This document shows positions 9,013 through 16,814 of a stretch of DNA of 25,854 nt, in pieces. Position 1 is the stretch's first letter. Every line of letters starts with the position of its first letter. The position numbers and the translations under genes are program-made. The stretch is from a virus. Below the pieces are notes generated by a model. It did not search any database and was not told where the DNA came from. It saw nothing but the letters and a program-made list of their open reading frames with translations. Where the stretch lies: positions 1 through 25,854 of the IMG/VR virus record IMGVR_UViG_3300034167_000054; one strand, 5' to 3'.

Positions 9013-11369
9013 ATAGTCCTATTACGGGTTGAGTAGTTTGCCTCAAAGGAGGCACTTTGGATCCGACATGGAAGATGAGATGTGCTGACTACAGATACCT
9101 TGGCATCAGCAGCACGGCAGTGAACAGGGAACCTAAACGAGTCTGTGACTAGATTCGGAGTATTGGCAAGCAGACTGCCACCGAGTACTGACCCATCGAA
9201 TGTGTAGGAGAATGGCGTTCGATACTTAGGGGTCACTTCAACCTTGAAGTTCCCTGTTTCCTCGAACGATAGAACTCCATAGGTGAGTTGCAAGCGGCCA
9301 TCAATGATGGGCTTATCCTGGTTCCGTGCATACTGCTTCGAGAATGTCCAACGCATTTCGTATGGAACACCCACCCAAGCAACGGTTCCAACGAGATTCG
9401 CAAGGACAACTGCCTCAGTGCTAGTGACCTGAATAGGCTGATACTTGATCCCGTTGGCTACCACTACGGGGCTATAGGCACTCAGGTTTAAGTTGGGTGC
9501 GTAGAGGAACTTAGTGGTTCCATAGACTGTTCCCACAACTCCTGTGGCAACTGCGCGACGGTCAAGGTGAACACCCCAAGTTAACCCTGGGTCTGTGAAG
9601 CGTCCTTCAAACTCCACCTTCTCCAAGAAGGTTTCGGTTCCACGGGTAACCACCATGTACAGGATGTGGTCGTACCAGTGCATACCTGCGACTACTGCAT
9701 CAGCACCGAGATCCCATTTGCTCCAGGCTGATTGGATCTTCTCGCTGCCGTTTACAAACCACTTATGGTTGTACAGGCCGGTAGATGTACGGAGGAATGC
9801 CGTACTGTCATGGGTGCTCACAGCGATCTGTTGAGGTACCCCTGCGATGTAAGCAGGGATGTTGGCAGTGATATCAAGTCCGTCATACTTCTCATCGACT
9901 GATATACGGACATACTCACGGACACCCACATTCTGTCCCTTGCTCTGGATGAACAAGAGTGATCTACCCGTAGGTTGTGGCTTACAGACTGAGGAGAAGT
10001 TCTCGAAGTCTGTGGTCTGAACGATCTCCACAGTCTCAGGGGTCAGGTTGGTATCTGCACCGGAACCTAAGGAGAACTGAGTGGTATCCGTGAAGAGGAT
10101 CAGGCGTTCATCCCAACCGACTGCTGCTCGTAGCGAAGATACCTGAGAGTGTGCTACCGATACATCGATGGGATCTGAATCAATGATCTGCGTTGATGTT
10201 GTACGCCAGAAGCCGAAATAGTTCCCCGCCTCACTCATGACCACCTTGTTGTCCGCGAGGAAACCAAGGCGATTCCTGTAGAGGAACATATCGTTGATCT
10301 TGCGTCCAACGAATGACGGAGGGGCTGCTGTTACAGCATCACCTACCAGGCGGAGATCCCATGTGGGTTTGTAGCATCCAAAGTTGCCATCTGACCTTCT
10401 TACAAGGACATAAGGCAGCGTGGTATCTGAGAGTGTCGTAGTAACACCGAAGCCAACAGACTCTTCCCAGCGGCCTGAGCCGGTGATCCCATCGTTAGCG
10501 ATGAAGATCCCGTAGTAGTCGCTCGTAGATGGATCTTCAATGTCAGCACCAATGGCTATCTTGAAGTCGTGAGGAGCCGCTAGGGGTAGATCAGAGATAC
10601 GGGCTACCTTGCCCTTGGCAACGGACATGATGGTTCCACCAGCAGAATCAGATGTCTTGACGGTGAATGTCTTGGCAATACCAGTTTGACTCTGAACCAG
10701 GACGATGGTGGATCCTGTGACAGTTGCTGTTACATAGTGAGTAGTAGTTCCTCCGTTAATCAGGGTCACCAAGGCAGCAGCAATTGCTTCTGTATCAACG
10801 GTAGGAGCACTAGTAGTTGTCGTATGGGTGTATGGATAATCAGTAGTCAAATACCGAATCGTTACGGTGTACTTAGTTGAGTAGGAAGCCTGGATGATGG
10901 CTACAAGAGCCTTCTGTTCCGCCACCGCAGTTGCTGTAGCTTCCATCGTTACAGCCGTAGTGGTGTTCAGCAAGAAGGTGTAGTCAGCAACCGTGAGTGC
11001 CCGTAGGTTCGCAGGGGTGCTGAGGTAACCAGAACCAGGGAGCGTGAAGGCAGTGAAGCCGGTGCTATTGGTATAGACAGGCTTCTCTACACCAGCAAGC
11101 GTAAATACCTTCAAAGTAGTTGAGGTTCCGCGCACCACATACCGCTCAACCGAATCACGATTGATGAAGTGCACAAACGGTGCTGCCGCTTCAGTAGTAG
11201 CCAACCGCTCAATGTGGTTTGTTGGTGGCCGCTTAGTCAGCCCCTCGGTCAACGAAGGGTAAGCATTGGTCTGCTCCTCAAGCTGTGAGGGCAACCGCAT
11301 CTGCGGGGGCTGCTGAGAGACCCCTTGAATCAGGTTGGGGATCTGGAGCGAGATTAAGCTCACGCCCAC
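9009..11369 (-). CDS. Tail tubular protein B (nozzle), gp12-like
   Basis: The 786-residue product matches the length of T7 gp12 (794 residues), which builds the lower tail tube or nozzle and anchors the fibres. The N-terminus has the family hallmark: IPNLIQGVSQQPPQMRLPSQ, then EEQTNAYPSLTEGLTKRPPT. Further on, NRLGFLADNKVVMSEAGNYF is also typical of this family. A Thr-rich segment near residues 175-240 (YTHTTTTSAPT) probably forms a beta domain. The start overlaps the gp11-like stop by ten bases. The gene is followed by the gp13-like gene with a four-base overlap. Identification is essentially certain from N-terminal motif, length and order. Confidence 0.95.
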   Translation of the reverse strand: MGVSLISLQIPNLIQGVSQQPPQMRLPSQLEEQTNAYPSLTEGLTKRPPTNHIERLATTEAAAPFVHFINRDSVERYVVRGTSTTLKVFTLAGVEKPVYTNSTGFTAFTLPGSGYLSTPANLRALTVADYTFLLNTTTAVTMEATATAVAEQKALVAIIQASYSTKYTVTIRYLTTDYPYTHTTTTSAPTVDTEAIAAALVTLINGGTTTHYVTATVTGSTIVLVQSQTGIAKTFTVKTSDSAGGTIMSVAKGKVARISDLPLAAPHDFKIAIGADIEDPSTSDYYGIFIANDGITGSGRWEESVGFGVTTTLSDTTLPYVLVRRSDGNFGCYKPTWDLRLVGDAVTAAPPSFVGRKINDMFLYRNRLGFLADNKVVMSEAGNYFGFWRTTSTQIIDSDPIDVSVAHSQVSSLRAAVGWDERLILFTDTTQFSLGSGADTNLTPETVEIVQTTDFENFSSVCKPQPTGRSLLFIQSKGQNVGVREYVRISVDEKYDGLDITANIPAYIAGVPQQIAVSTHDSTAFLRTSTGLYNHKWFVNGSEKIQSAWSKWDLGADAVVAGMHWYDHILYMVVTRGTETFLEKVEFEGRFTDPGLTWGVHLDRRAVATGVVGTVYGTTKFLYAPNLNLSAYSPVVVANGIKYQPIQVTSTEAVVLANLVGTVAWVGVPYEMRWTFSKQYARNQDKPIIDGRLQLTYGVLSFEETGNFKVEVTPKYRTPFSYTFDGSVLGGSLLANTPNLVTDSFRFPVHCRAADAKVSVVSTSHLPCRIQSASFEANYSTRNRTI

Positions 11370-11932
11370 CTCCGGAGGTTCGATGAGACATCTGCATTGT
11401 TGAAGATGTTGAGATCTGCTTGCTCAGATTCAAACTCACGAAGAGTCATCCAAGCCTGAACCTCATCACGCTCCGTAAAGGCAACACCCTTCTCACTCCC
11501 AACCAACCGGGCTACCAAGGTGCGCCCTGCTCTGATCATGGCGTACCTGCGGGCTGACTCAGGCATATCGTCCCATTCCAGGAGGATGACTACGTCTAGT
11601 TCATCCATGTCAGTCGTGAAGACATCCGTGGAGTCCTCACGGTTGTAAAGGAAACTCCCTCTCTTGGCGACATCCTTAGTCGCATGGTCAACACGAACCC
11701 AAGCAGCGGGTACTGCAATCTTGCCATTGACATTCTTAGTCAGAGTCTGCTTGGTTAACTTGTTCCAAGACCACTCGCGGCTGCAAAGGTCTCGGCAGAC
11801 TTCATCGAGGATGTTGATGGACATACTCACATCAGCCGTAGCAGTTGCTTCAAGCGAAGACACCGGGGATTCCCCGATGCAGGACAGCATCGTGTTGATC
11901 GCAGAGATCTTCGTTGTTTCAGTGAGTGCCAT
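11360..11932 (-). CDS. Tail tubular protein A (adaptor/gatekeeper), gp11-like
   Basis: This 190-residue protein compares with 196 residues for T7 gp11. It has the family's typical start: an Ala-Ile-Asn-rich opening, then MLSCIGESPVSSLE, then a DEVCRDLCSREWSWN segment, which corresponds to the conserved EVx..vqs.GW.fN stretch of tail tubular A proteins. The product forms the ring between portal and nozzle. It is the first gene after the capsid and the hairpin at 11970-12000, and its end overlaps tail tubular B by ten bases. No strong ribosome binding site is obvious upstream of the ATG. Confidence 0.92.
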   Translation of the reverse strand: MALTETTKISAINTMLSCIGESPVSSLEATATADVSMSINILDEVCRDLCSREWSWNKLTKQTLTKNVNGKIAVPAAWVRVDHATKDVAKRGSFLYNREDSTDVFTTDMDELDVVILLEWDDMPESARRYAMIRAGRTLVARLVGSEKGVAFTERDEVQAWMTLREFESEQADLNIFNNADVSSNLRRWA

Positions 11933-11969
11933 GGGGTTCTCGATGGTTGCTTAGGGGATCAAACAGAAT

Positions 11970-12000
11970 CCCCCTGCACCTATTTCTAGATGCAGGGGGG
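11970..12000 (-). terminator. Hairpin after the capsid gene, candidate T-phi-like terminator
   Basis: A perfect nine-base inverted repeat, CCCCCTGCA with TGCAGGGGG, flanks a 12-base loop 19 bases after the capsid stop. Read on the transcribed strand, the stem is followed by ATTCTGTTTG, which is only moderately T-rich. T7 has its terminator T-phi at the same place, between genes 10 and 11, where partial termination lowers expression of the tail genes relative to capsid. The same role is inferred here. Confidence 0.7.
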
Positions 12001-12019
12001 ATAAGTGGGTTAAACGGGA

Positions 12020-13087
12020 TTAGGCAACAGCAAGACCAATGGCGCACTCAGGACGCAGAACGCCGAAGCCAGCCATCATCTTCGAGACAACCAGGGTGCC
12101 CTGGTACTCGATCTTGCGCTCCATCTCAGTCGTGACATCGAACTTCTTGACGCAACCAATGGCATCAGCGTGTCCACAGATACCCCATGCCTTAGCCATG
12201 GAGTTAGCAGTACTAACAGTACCACCGTAGCCAACGCCGTTAGCACCGTACACATCGGAGACAGCATTGGCATCAACAAACAGCGCAGTAGCAGCCAAGT
12301 TCTCGCGAGGGAACAAGTTGGACTTCAAGACACGGAAACCAGCAATCTCTACAGCAGCAGCGGTACCCTTGGAGACATCACCAACTCCACTACCAAAGTC
12401 CTTGCTGAAGCGTGGGCTTGTCGCGAGGGAGATTGGTGAGGCCAAGAGGGCTTGGTACTGTTCAGGACGAACAACGCAGAAACGACCGTCCACAGGAACA
12501 TCCTTGTTATCAAGGGCAACCTGTGCTTCATAGAGCCCATCAACGATTTCAGTACCCGTTGGGTTAGTAGTACCCTTAGTGATGATCTGACCAATCAAGT
12601 CCGTACCGTTAGCAGATTTACCGCTGATAGGCGAAGTGCTGGTGTTCGCTGCTGCCCAGAAGGTGGACATTGCAAAGCGGTCATAGGCATACGCAAGCGC
12701 ACGACCAAGTTCCGTTGCAATCGGTGAACGCACATCCCAATGGTTGATTAGCTCGTCCACATCCGAGATGAGCGTGTTTGCGGTCAACATATTGTCGAGC
12801 GTAAGGATGCGCTCGGCGTACTTGAAGTTCGTCAGGTAACCCGAAGCAGCTTCAAGGATGTTGTCACCAGGGGTGTGCCACTTCGCGGTAGCAGAACCGT
12901 ACAGTGGGAACGATGCAGACTTGCCGGTAGCAATGCTGCGGGTCCGCACAAGGTCCTTCATGACGCACTTACTTTCGTATTGCGAAATGATTTCTCCACT
13001 AAACACTTTAAGGAAAAGTGCACGGGCATCATTCGCCCCGTTGATCTGTCCAAGACGGTTAATTGCTTGATTGAATTCGCCAGCCAT
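12020..13087 (-). CDS. Major capsid protein, gp10-like
   Basis: This 355-residue protein is close in length to T7 gp10A (345). The sequence follows the T7-group capsid pattern: an N-terminal alpha segment (ALFLKVFSGEIISQYESKCV), then TRSIATGKSASFPLYGSATA, then HTPGDNILEA and a LTLDNMLTANTLISDVDELI stretch with WDVRSPIATELGRALA. These are HK97-fold segments in this family. It lies downstream of scaffold and the small membrane-gene cluster, and upstream of a strong hairpin and tail tubular A. The ATG is preceded by a purine-rich AGAAAGAAAAACT tract that is only a weak ribosome binding site, unexpected for the most abundant product. I see no slippery sequence near the stop that would suggest a 10B-type frameshift product. 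Confidence 0.95.
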   Translation of the reverse strand: MAGEFNQAINRLGQINGANDARALFLKVFSGEIISQYESKCVMKDLVRTRSIATGKSASFPLYGSATAKWHTPGDNILEAASGYLTNFKYAERILTLDNMLTANTLISDVDELINHWDVRSPIATELGRALAYAYDRFAMSTFWAAANTSTSPISGKSANGTDLIGQIITKGTTNPTGTEIVDGLYEAQVALDNKDVPVDGRFCVVRPEQYQALLASPISLATSPRFSKDFGSGVGDVSKGTAAAVEIAGFRVLKSNLFPRENLAATALFVDANAVSDVYGANGVGYGGTVSTANSMAKAWGICGHADAIGCVKKFDVTTEMERKIEYQGTLVVSKMMAGFGVLRPECAIGLAVA

Positions 13088-13141
13088 AATAGTTTTTCTT
13101 TCTCAAAACATGACAAAGCAGGATTGTTGGTTGTCCTTTGA

Positions 13142-13429
13142 TTACGGTGCAACACCTGAGCTGGTACCCAACGCATTGGGCAGCCCCGTGTCTGCATCAT
13201 CTTCTGGGAGTGTGGCCACCCAGGCTCCTGCTGGAAGCCTGACGCGACCATTTGATTTCACCTTAGTTCCATCCTTCTGCACCACGAACACATGGGCTTG
13301 GACGCTTTCAGCAAGTTGAACTGGGGTACCCTCAGGTACCAGGATCACGCTGCTTGAGCAGCCAAGCACGAATATGAGCCCGAAAGCGGCGACGTTTGTC
13401 ACCAGCACCCGGGTCAGCGTCTTGGGCAT
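13142..13429 (-). CDS. Small lipoprotein, o-spanin candidate
   Basis: The 95-residue protein begins MPKTLTRVLV with a hydrophobic core (AAFGLIFVLG) and a lipobox VLGC at residues 21-24, so it should be lipidated at Cys24. Ser at +2 after the cysteine favours outer-membrane delivery. The mature part contains LVPEGTPVQLAE and a short beta-rich segment. Its first 98 bases overlap a 56-residue ORF in another frame that starts upstream. In many phages a small lipoprotein encoded across another lysis gene is an outer-membrane spanin, but the partner here lacks a clear membrane helix, so o-spanin is only a candidate role. It could equally be a superinfection-exclusion lipoprotein. Confidence 0.75.
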   Translation of the reverse strand: MPKTLTRVLVTNVAAFGLIFVLGCSSSVILVPEGTPVQLAESVQAHVFVVQKDGTKVKSNGRVRLPAGAWVATLPEDDADTGLPNALGTSSGVAP

Positions 13430-13502
13430 AGGTTGGTTCTTTGGCTAATTTGGTGAAGTAATTGAGTAGTGCCTCAAGGAGTGGTTTGAGCCACCCCCAC
13501 AT
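13332..13502 (-). CDS. Small 56-residue protein overlapping the lipoprotein gene
   Basis: Translating the minus strand from an ATG at 13502 gives 56 residues beginning MWGWLKPLLEALLNYFTK and ending in a basic region rich in Arg (DKRRRFRAHIRAW). The ATG shares one base with the stop of the holin-like gene (TAATG), and AAGAAGG lies about seven bases upstream, a good ribosome binding site. Without this ORF a 72-base gap would separate the holin-like and lipoprotein genes. The N-terminal half is amphipathic, with Trp and Leu on one face and Lys/Glu on the other, rather than a full membrane helix. The 3' 98 bases overlap the lipoprotein in another frame. Function is unknown; a membrane-active or lysis-accessory role is a guess from context. 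Confidence 0.62.
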   Translation of the reverse strand: MWGWLKPLLEALLNYFTKLAKEPTYAQDADPGAGDKRRRFRAHIRAWLLKQRDPGT

Positions 13503-13684
13503 TAGGCAACCTTCTTCGAGGAATCCTTTGCGAGGATCAGTCCGACACCGGCGGTGATAGCGGCGATTGTTGCCCCGATATCCATGGCAGTCGTTGGGTC
13601 ACCATCGAAGAATGATGTGAGTGCGGATCCGATAGCAACAACGATTGCAGCGATACCGCAGATAGTGGTGTTCTTGTCTGACAT
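13502..13684 (-). CDS. Small two-helix membrane protein, putative holin
   Basis: The 60-residue product has two hydrophobic segments, about residues 8-25 (TICGIAAIVVAIGSALTS core) and 35-52 (DIGATIAAITAGVGLILA), joined by a short acidic turn FFDGDP and followed by a charged tail KDSSKKVA. That architecture fits small class II holins, which make the inner-membrane lesion at lysis. AAGGA lies six bases before the ATG, and the stop shares a base with the next ORF. It is placed between scaffold and capsid, whereas T7 keeps its holin gp17.5 after the tail fibre. The holin role is inferred from topology and from its lipoprotein neighbour; it could be another small membrane protein. Confidence 0.7.
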   Translation of the reverse strand: MSDKNTTICGIAAIVVAIGSALTSFFDGDPTTAMDIGATIAAITAGVGLILAKDSSKKVA

Positions 13685-13686
13685 AT

Positions 13687-14487
13687 TTATCCTTGTTGGA
13701 AGTTGGAAGCACCCATACGCAAGGACACCTCGCGCCGGAATGCTGGATCAGTTTGATAGCGGGGATCAGTCATAGCAGTAACCATCTCATGCTTCGAGCG
13801 GAACCCAATCTGAGTACCCGTTGCTTTCCCATCGACCCGCGCAGGGCTCCGGTTCTGAGCATCGAATTGTGCCTTGAGGGTCTTGATGGCAAACGAGGCA
13901 GACTTCATGTTGCCACTGCCCATGATCACATTGAACGCCTCTTGGTCATCTGCTGACAGGTTCTTCCCTGCCCAATCGATGACCTCGTTGAAGCCTTCAC
14001 GGCCACCTACGACTGCATAGACACCCTCGGCTTGTTTATCAGCGACTGCCTTCTGACCTTCGATGTAGGCATCCACAACACCCTTACCGAGACCAAGGGA
14101 CTGAAGCTTGGCGTAGGAGTCCTCGGACAGGTTGCCCTGGTTACGGAACTCCGATACGAAGCCATCGAGTGCCTCTGTACCAATGACCTTGGCAGCAGAT
14201 GCTTCATCAGCAACTGGCTCAGTCTTTGGATCCTTGGCACCCAACTTCGCCTGTAGTTCAAGGTAAGCCTTCTCTAACTCAGCGGCATCTTTGAACTTCC
14301 CGGCAAGAGGGGCGGGTGCTTCGGAGGATGCAGGGGATCCCGAAGGTTCCGCTACCTGCCCAAAGTCACCCGCTGGCACATTGGCCTCTGCCTCTGCACG
14401 GGCGGTCTCATCAAACCGTGCAGCGTAAGCCGCATCGTTGGGACCTTGTGATGGATTAATCTCGAATACTGGTGTCGCCTCAGCCAT
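13687..14487 (-). CDS. Capsid assembly scaffold protein, gp9-like
   Basis: This 266-residue, acidic, Ala/Glu-rich protein sits between portal and capsid, the T7 gp9 position (307 residues). The N-terminal third is low-complexity (PSGSPASSEAPAPLAG) and is followed by the segment KFKDAAELEKAYLELQAKLG, typical of phage scaffolds. A helical middle (WAGKNLSADDQEAFNVIMGS) leads to the C-terminus, which ends PAFRREVSLRMGASNFQ. In this family the C-terminal helices bind the inner face of the capsid and scaffold is lost on DNA packaging. The start overlaps the portal stop by eight bases, with AGGAG twelve bases upstream. Confidence 0.9.
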   Translation of the reverse strand: MAEATPVFEINPSQGPNDAAYAARFDETARAEAEANVPAGDFGQVAEPSGSPASSEAPAPLAGKFKDAAELEKAYLELQAKLGAKDPKTEPVADEASAAKVIGTEALDGFVSEFRNQGNLSEDSYAKLQSLGLGKGVVDAYIEGQKAVADKQAEGVYAVVGGREGFNEVIDWAGKNLSADDQEAFNVIMGSGNMKSASFAIKTLKAQFDAQNRSPARVDGKATGTQIGFRSKHEMVTAMTDPRYQTDPAFRREVSLRMGASNFQQG

Positions 14488-16045
14488 TTGGTGTCATTGC
14501 TCCTGGTTGCATCTGTTGTCCCTGTTGCATCTGTGCTTGCATCAACTTCGCACCACCTTGTACAACACTGGGACCGAGTTTCTCAATACTTGCTTGTTGC
14601 TGTGCCTGTTCGGTTTCCTGTTGGATCTGCTCTTGGCTCTTAACGAGTCCATTGAGGTCGAGTCCAAGTGCACTTGCTCTCTTCGTGAGATACCCCTGCA
14701 CATTGAGGTATTGAGCGAGTGCCTGTGGTCCAAGGCTGTCCTTGACACCCACAACAAACGCATCGAGTTTCTGTAGATCCTGTCCACGACCAAGGGCATC
14801 AAGGCCGGTGACGATGACGGGACGCACCATGCCCTTAGGCATCTTGCGGAGTTTCTTCTTACGCAGCATCTGACCCATGACAATGAGTACGAGGGGCTGC
14901 GACAGTTCTTCGCTGAGGGTTGCGAACACACCACCCAATGATGACTCCAGCTCTGAGATCATTGCGCGGACTTCAGTAGCAGTCACACGCTCTCCCCCAC
15001 GCTGTACCGCAGTGTTCAGTAGGAACGCATATCCGAGGCGATCCTTAATCCCATCCATAGTGTCAAGGGCAACCCGGAAGTCCTGGTACTTCTCGACCTG
15101 AAGAACGCTCACATCGTCTGCGATGCCCTCACGGATAGCACCGTTAGGAGCATCCTGTAGGGTTCGAGCCTGTGTGAGACCATTGGGGTTCACAAGGAAC
15201 AGCATTCGTGATGCTGCCATGGAAGCCTCAACGATGCTGCGGGTCAGACCTTCCAGGCTGATCAGGTCACCGAGGTACTCCTCAACGAGACCGCGACCAT
15301 AGTCCTCGTTCGATACACGGTTCCACCTAAGGACAACATAGGGCAGATCTTCAACAGCGTAGGTAGAGCGCGAGTCCGCTACTTCGATACCTGCTACCTC
15401 TTGCCAGACATCAAACTTGCCTGATTCATTGCGGCAAGCGATGGTGTAGACATCGACTTCACGGGCGACATCACCGGATTCCATGTAGACAGCAGCACGG
15501 ATCTCAGGGGATAGTACGGCTAAATCAGACACTTCTTTCGTGACGATGTGGATGATGTTGTCTGAGGGATCCCGTTCAACGACATAACTCTCAAGCCCAC
15601 GGAACCGCCACTTACCCTTAGGGGTCAGTTCGATCAAGCCGTTGCCTGAGATCAGGAGGTGGCGCATGGCCTCATACATGATGGGTCGAGTCTGCATTGA
15701 CTCGATTTCATCCATGATCTCCTTCTCCATCTCGCTGAAGGCATAGTCAAGTTCACCCAGGAGATCAGCGGACTGAGCAGCCCGAATGGTTTCCCGGTTG
15801 ATGGTGAAGCGGAAGAAGGGGGTATTCGGGGGGAGCAGCGAGAGCAGCAGTTTGGCTGCTAGGTTGTTGACCCCTCGGGCTCCAAGGCTGTTGTAGGGGG
15901 TAGGGAGTGCCGAGGCAGATCCTGTACCGGCGGCTGGATACATATATGGCAGCGTCAGTTCAGAGCACTTACGCGCCCGAAGGACATAGGAGGAACGCTC
16001 CCCATCCAAACGGTTCCACTTCTCCTTAGCCGAGTAGTCCATCAT
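14480..16045 (-). CDS. Portal (head-tail connector) protein, gp8-like
   Basis: This 521-residue protein is near the 536 residues of T7 gp8. It has the family N-terminus with RLDGERSSYVLRARKCSELT, then LPYMYP, then NSLGARGVNNLAAKLLLSLL followed by PPNTPFFRF. This is the best-conserved signature of T7-like connectors. The C-terminus is Gln-rich (QIQQETEQAQQQA and QMQQGQQMQPG). Twelve copies form the portal vertex through which DNA enters and leaves. The start abuts the stop of the gp7.3-like gene (TAAATGATG), where either of two consecutive ATGs could be used, and the end overlaps scaffold. Confidence 0.95.
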   Translation of the reverse strand: MMDYSAKEKWNRLDGERSSYVLRARKCSELTLPYMYPAAGTGSASALPTPYNSLGARGVNNLAAKLLLSLLPPNTPFFRFTINRETIRAAQSADLLGELDYAFSEMEKEIMDEIESMQTRPIMYEAMRHLLISGNGLIELTPKGKWRFRGLESYVVERDPSDNIIHIVTKEVSDLAVLSPEIRAAVYMESGDVAREVDVYTIACRNESGKFDVWQEVAGIEVADSRSTYAVEDLPYVVLRWNRVSNEDYGRGLVEEYLGDLISLEGLTRSIVEASMAASRMLFLVNPNGLTQARTLQDAPNGAIREGIADDVSVLQVEKYQDFRVALDTMDGIKDRLGYAFLLNTAVQRGGERVTATEVRAMISELESSLGGVFATLSEELSQPLVLIVMGQMLRKKKLRKMPKGMVRPVIVTGLDALGRGQDLQKLDAFVVGVKDSLGPQALAQYLNVQGYLTKRASALGLDLNGLVKSQEQIQQETEQAQQQASIEKLGPSVVQGGAKLMQAQMQQGQQMQPGAMTPNG

Positions 16046-16237
16046 TTAGTAAGCCCCAGGGATGTTGGCACCGGATCCATTGTTGGCACGGGGGATCGTC
16101 AGGAGATCCAACCCGAAACCACCGGGCTTGCGCTTTGCCATGGTTGCTGCCGTAGCTCTGAAGGATTCAGCCATCTTGACGGGTGCCGGTGGCGGTGGTG
16201 GTGATGGTTGTGGCTTCGGGATCGAGGGCATACACAT
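16046..16237 (-). CDS. Small gp7.3-like tail assembly protein
   Basis: The 63-residue protein starts MCMPSIPKPQPSPPPPPAPV and ends KRKPGGFGLDLLTIPRANNG then SGANIPGAY. The C-terminal pattern of basic residues, hydrophobic stretch, then Arg-rich Gly/Ser and N-I-P parallels the end of T7 gp7.3 (KKSLSVARSSGGGINI). T7 gp7.3 is also the gene directly before the portal, and it is needed for tail assembly and adsorption. The poly-proline N-terminus differs from T7. The frame runs open further upstream to 16294, but the ATG at 16237, nine bases after AGGA, gives the natural start. The next gene, portal, begins immediately at its stop. Confidence 0.7.
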   Translation of the reverse strand: MCMPSIPKPQPSPPPPPAPVKMAESFRATAATMAKRKPGGFGLDLLTIPRANNGSGANIPGAY

Positions 16238-16239
16238 GG

Positions 16240-16416
16240 TTATTTTTCCTGTTGTTCTTTGAGCTTTAGTTCGAGGAATTGGATCACTGACCAACTCCCA
16301 AGGCGGTGCCAGATAGCGCGGTCTTGATCATCCAACCGAGGGATGGGTAGAGGGAACCGCGCCTTCAAGGCAACGATCAATTGGGGATTGATTAGCGGGA
16401 TTTCAGTATCCTTCAT
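16240..16416 (-). CDS. Small conserved protein upstream of the portal block
   Basis: This 58-residue protein reads MKDTEIPLINPQLIVALKAR with DDQDRAIWHRLGSWSVIQFL further on. The pattern of an N-terminal LINP and a central D(R/Q)..IW...G..SV(I/V).FL looks like a family I recall in many T7-like podophages just before the connector genes. No function is known to me. The frame is open further upstream, but the ATG at 16416 overlaps the preceding stop by four bases (ATGA), which is the favoured layout here. Soluble, no membrane segment. Confidence 0.72.
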   Translation of the reverse strand: MKDTEIPLINPQLIVALKARFPLPIPRLDDQDRAIWHRLGSWSVIQFLELKLKEQQEK

Positions 16417-16814
16417 TCCATAGGTACCAATCCAGGCAGGATGACCTCGCCGGTGTCGTTCAATTCCATGGGCAAAGTGTTCTCCCGGATCCGGTTGAGA
16501 GTCCATTGGTAAGCCGCAAGGTTCCAACGGGCAGCCTGTAGATGGGGCTCATCCCGGTGACCAATCATGTACCGGGTCAGATGCCGTAGGCCTGAGTCGA
16601 GGTAGCGCGATAGGGGCTGCCCCTTCTCCCAGTTGCGATCCCCATACTTCTTCGCACCCAACTCCATGTACCGGGCATCTGCTTCGATGACTTCCCAAGG
16701 AAGGAGATCGAACCTCCCCTTCCCCTCCCGTGTATCCCGGCGGCTACCTGTGTTCCACTCCTGCCGCTTGCCACTGTCCTTCAGGCTGATCCCTGCTATT
16801 TGATGATCACTCAT
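16413..16814 (-). CDS. Putative dATP/dGTP diphosphohydrolase-like protein
   Basis: The 133-residue protein carries a conserved helical core: GKGRFDLLPW (31-40), EADARYMELGAKKYGDRNWE (44-63), YLDSGLRHLTRY (71-82) and DEPHLQAARWN (88-98). This matches the phage family annotated as dATP/dGTP diphosphohydrolase N-terminal domain, in which the GA.KYG.RNW and R H...DEPHL..A.WN stretches recur. Such proteins are thought to cleave purine deoxynucleoside triphosphates and so shape the nucleotide pool; the reaction here is inferred. It lies between an unknown coiled-coil gene (four-base overlap) and a small conserved gene (four-base overlap), at the replication-to-assembly boundary. Confidence 0.68.
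   Translation of the reverse strand: MSDHQIAGISLKDSGKRQEWNTGSRRDTREGKGRFDLLPWEVIEADARYMELGAKKYGDRNWEKGQPLSRYLDSGLRHLTRYMIGHRDEPHLQAARWNLAAYQWTLNRIRENTLPMELNDTGEVILPGLVPME

Noticed and set aside
8612-9016. 134-residue plus-strand frame opposite the gp13-like gene
   Set aside because: It is a shadow of a syntenic minus-strand gene; composition is irregular and no motif is visible.
16417-16527. Upstream extension of the 58-residue protein to 16527
   Set aside because: It reads out of frame through the end of the diphosphohydrolase-like gene. The internal ATG has the favoured four-base overlap.
16413-16814. Base-modified (diaminopurine) genome system
   Set aside because: Only the diphosphohydrolase-like gene would support it. 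No PurZ homologue is in the window and the polymerase looks like an ordinary T7-type enzyme, so it is kept as a check rather than a claim.
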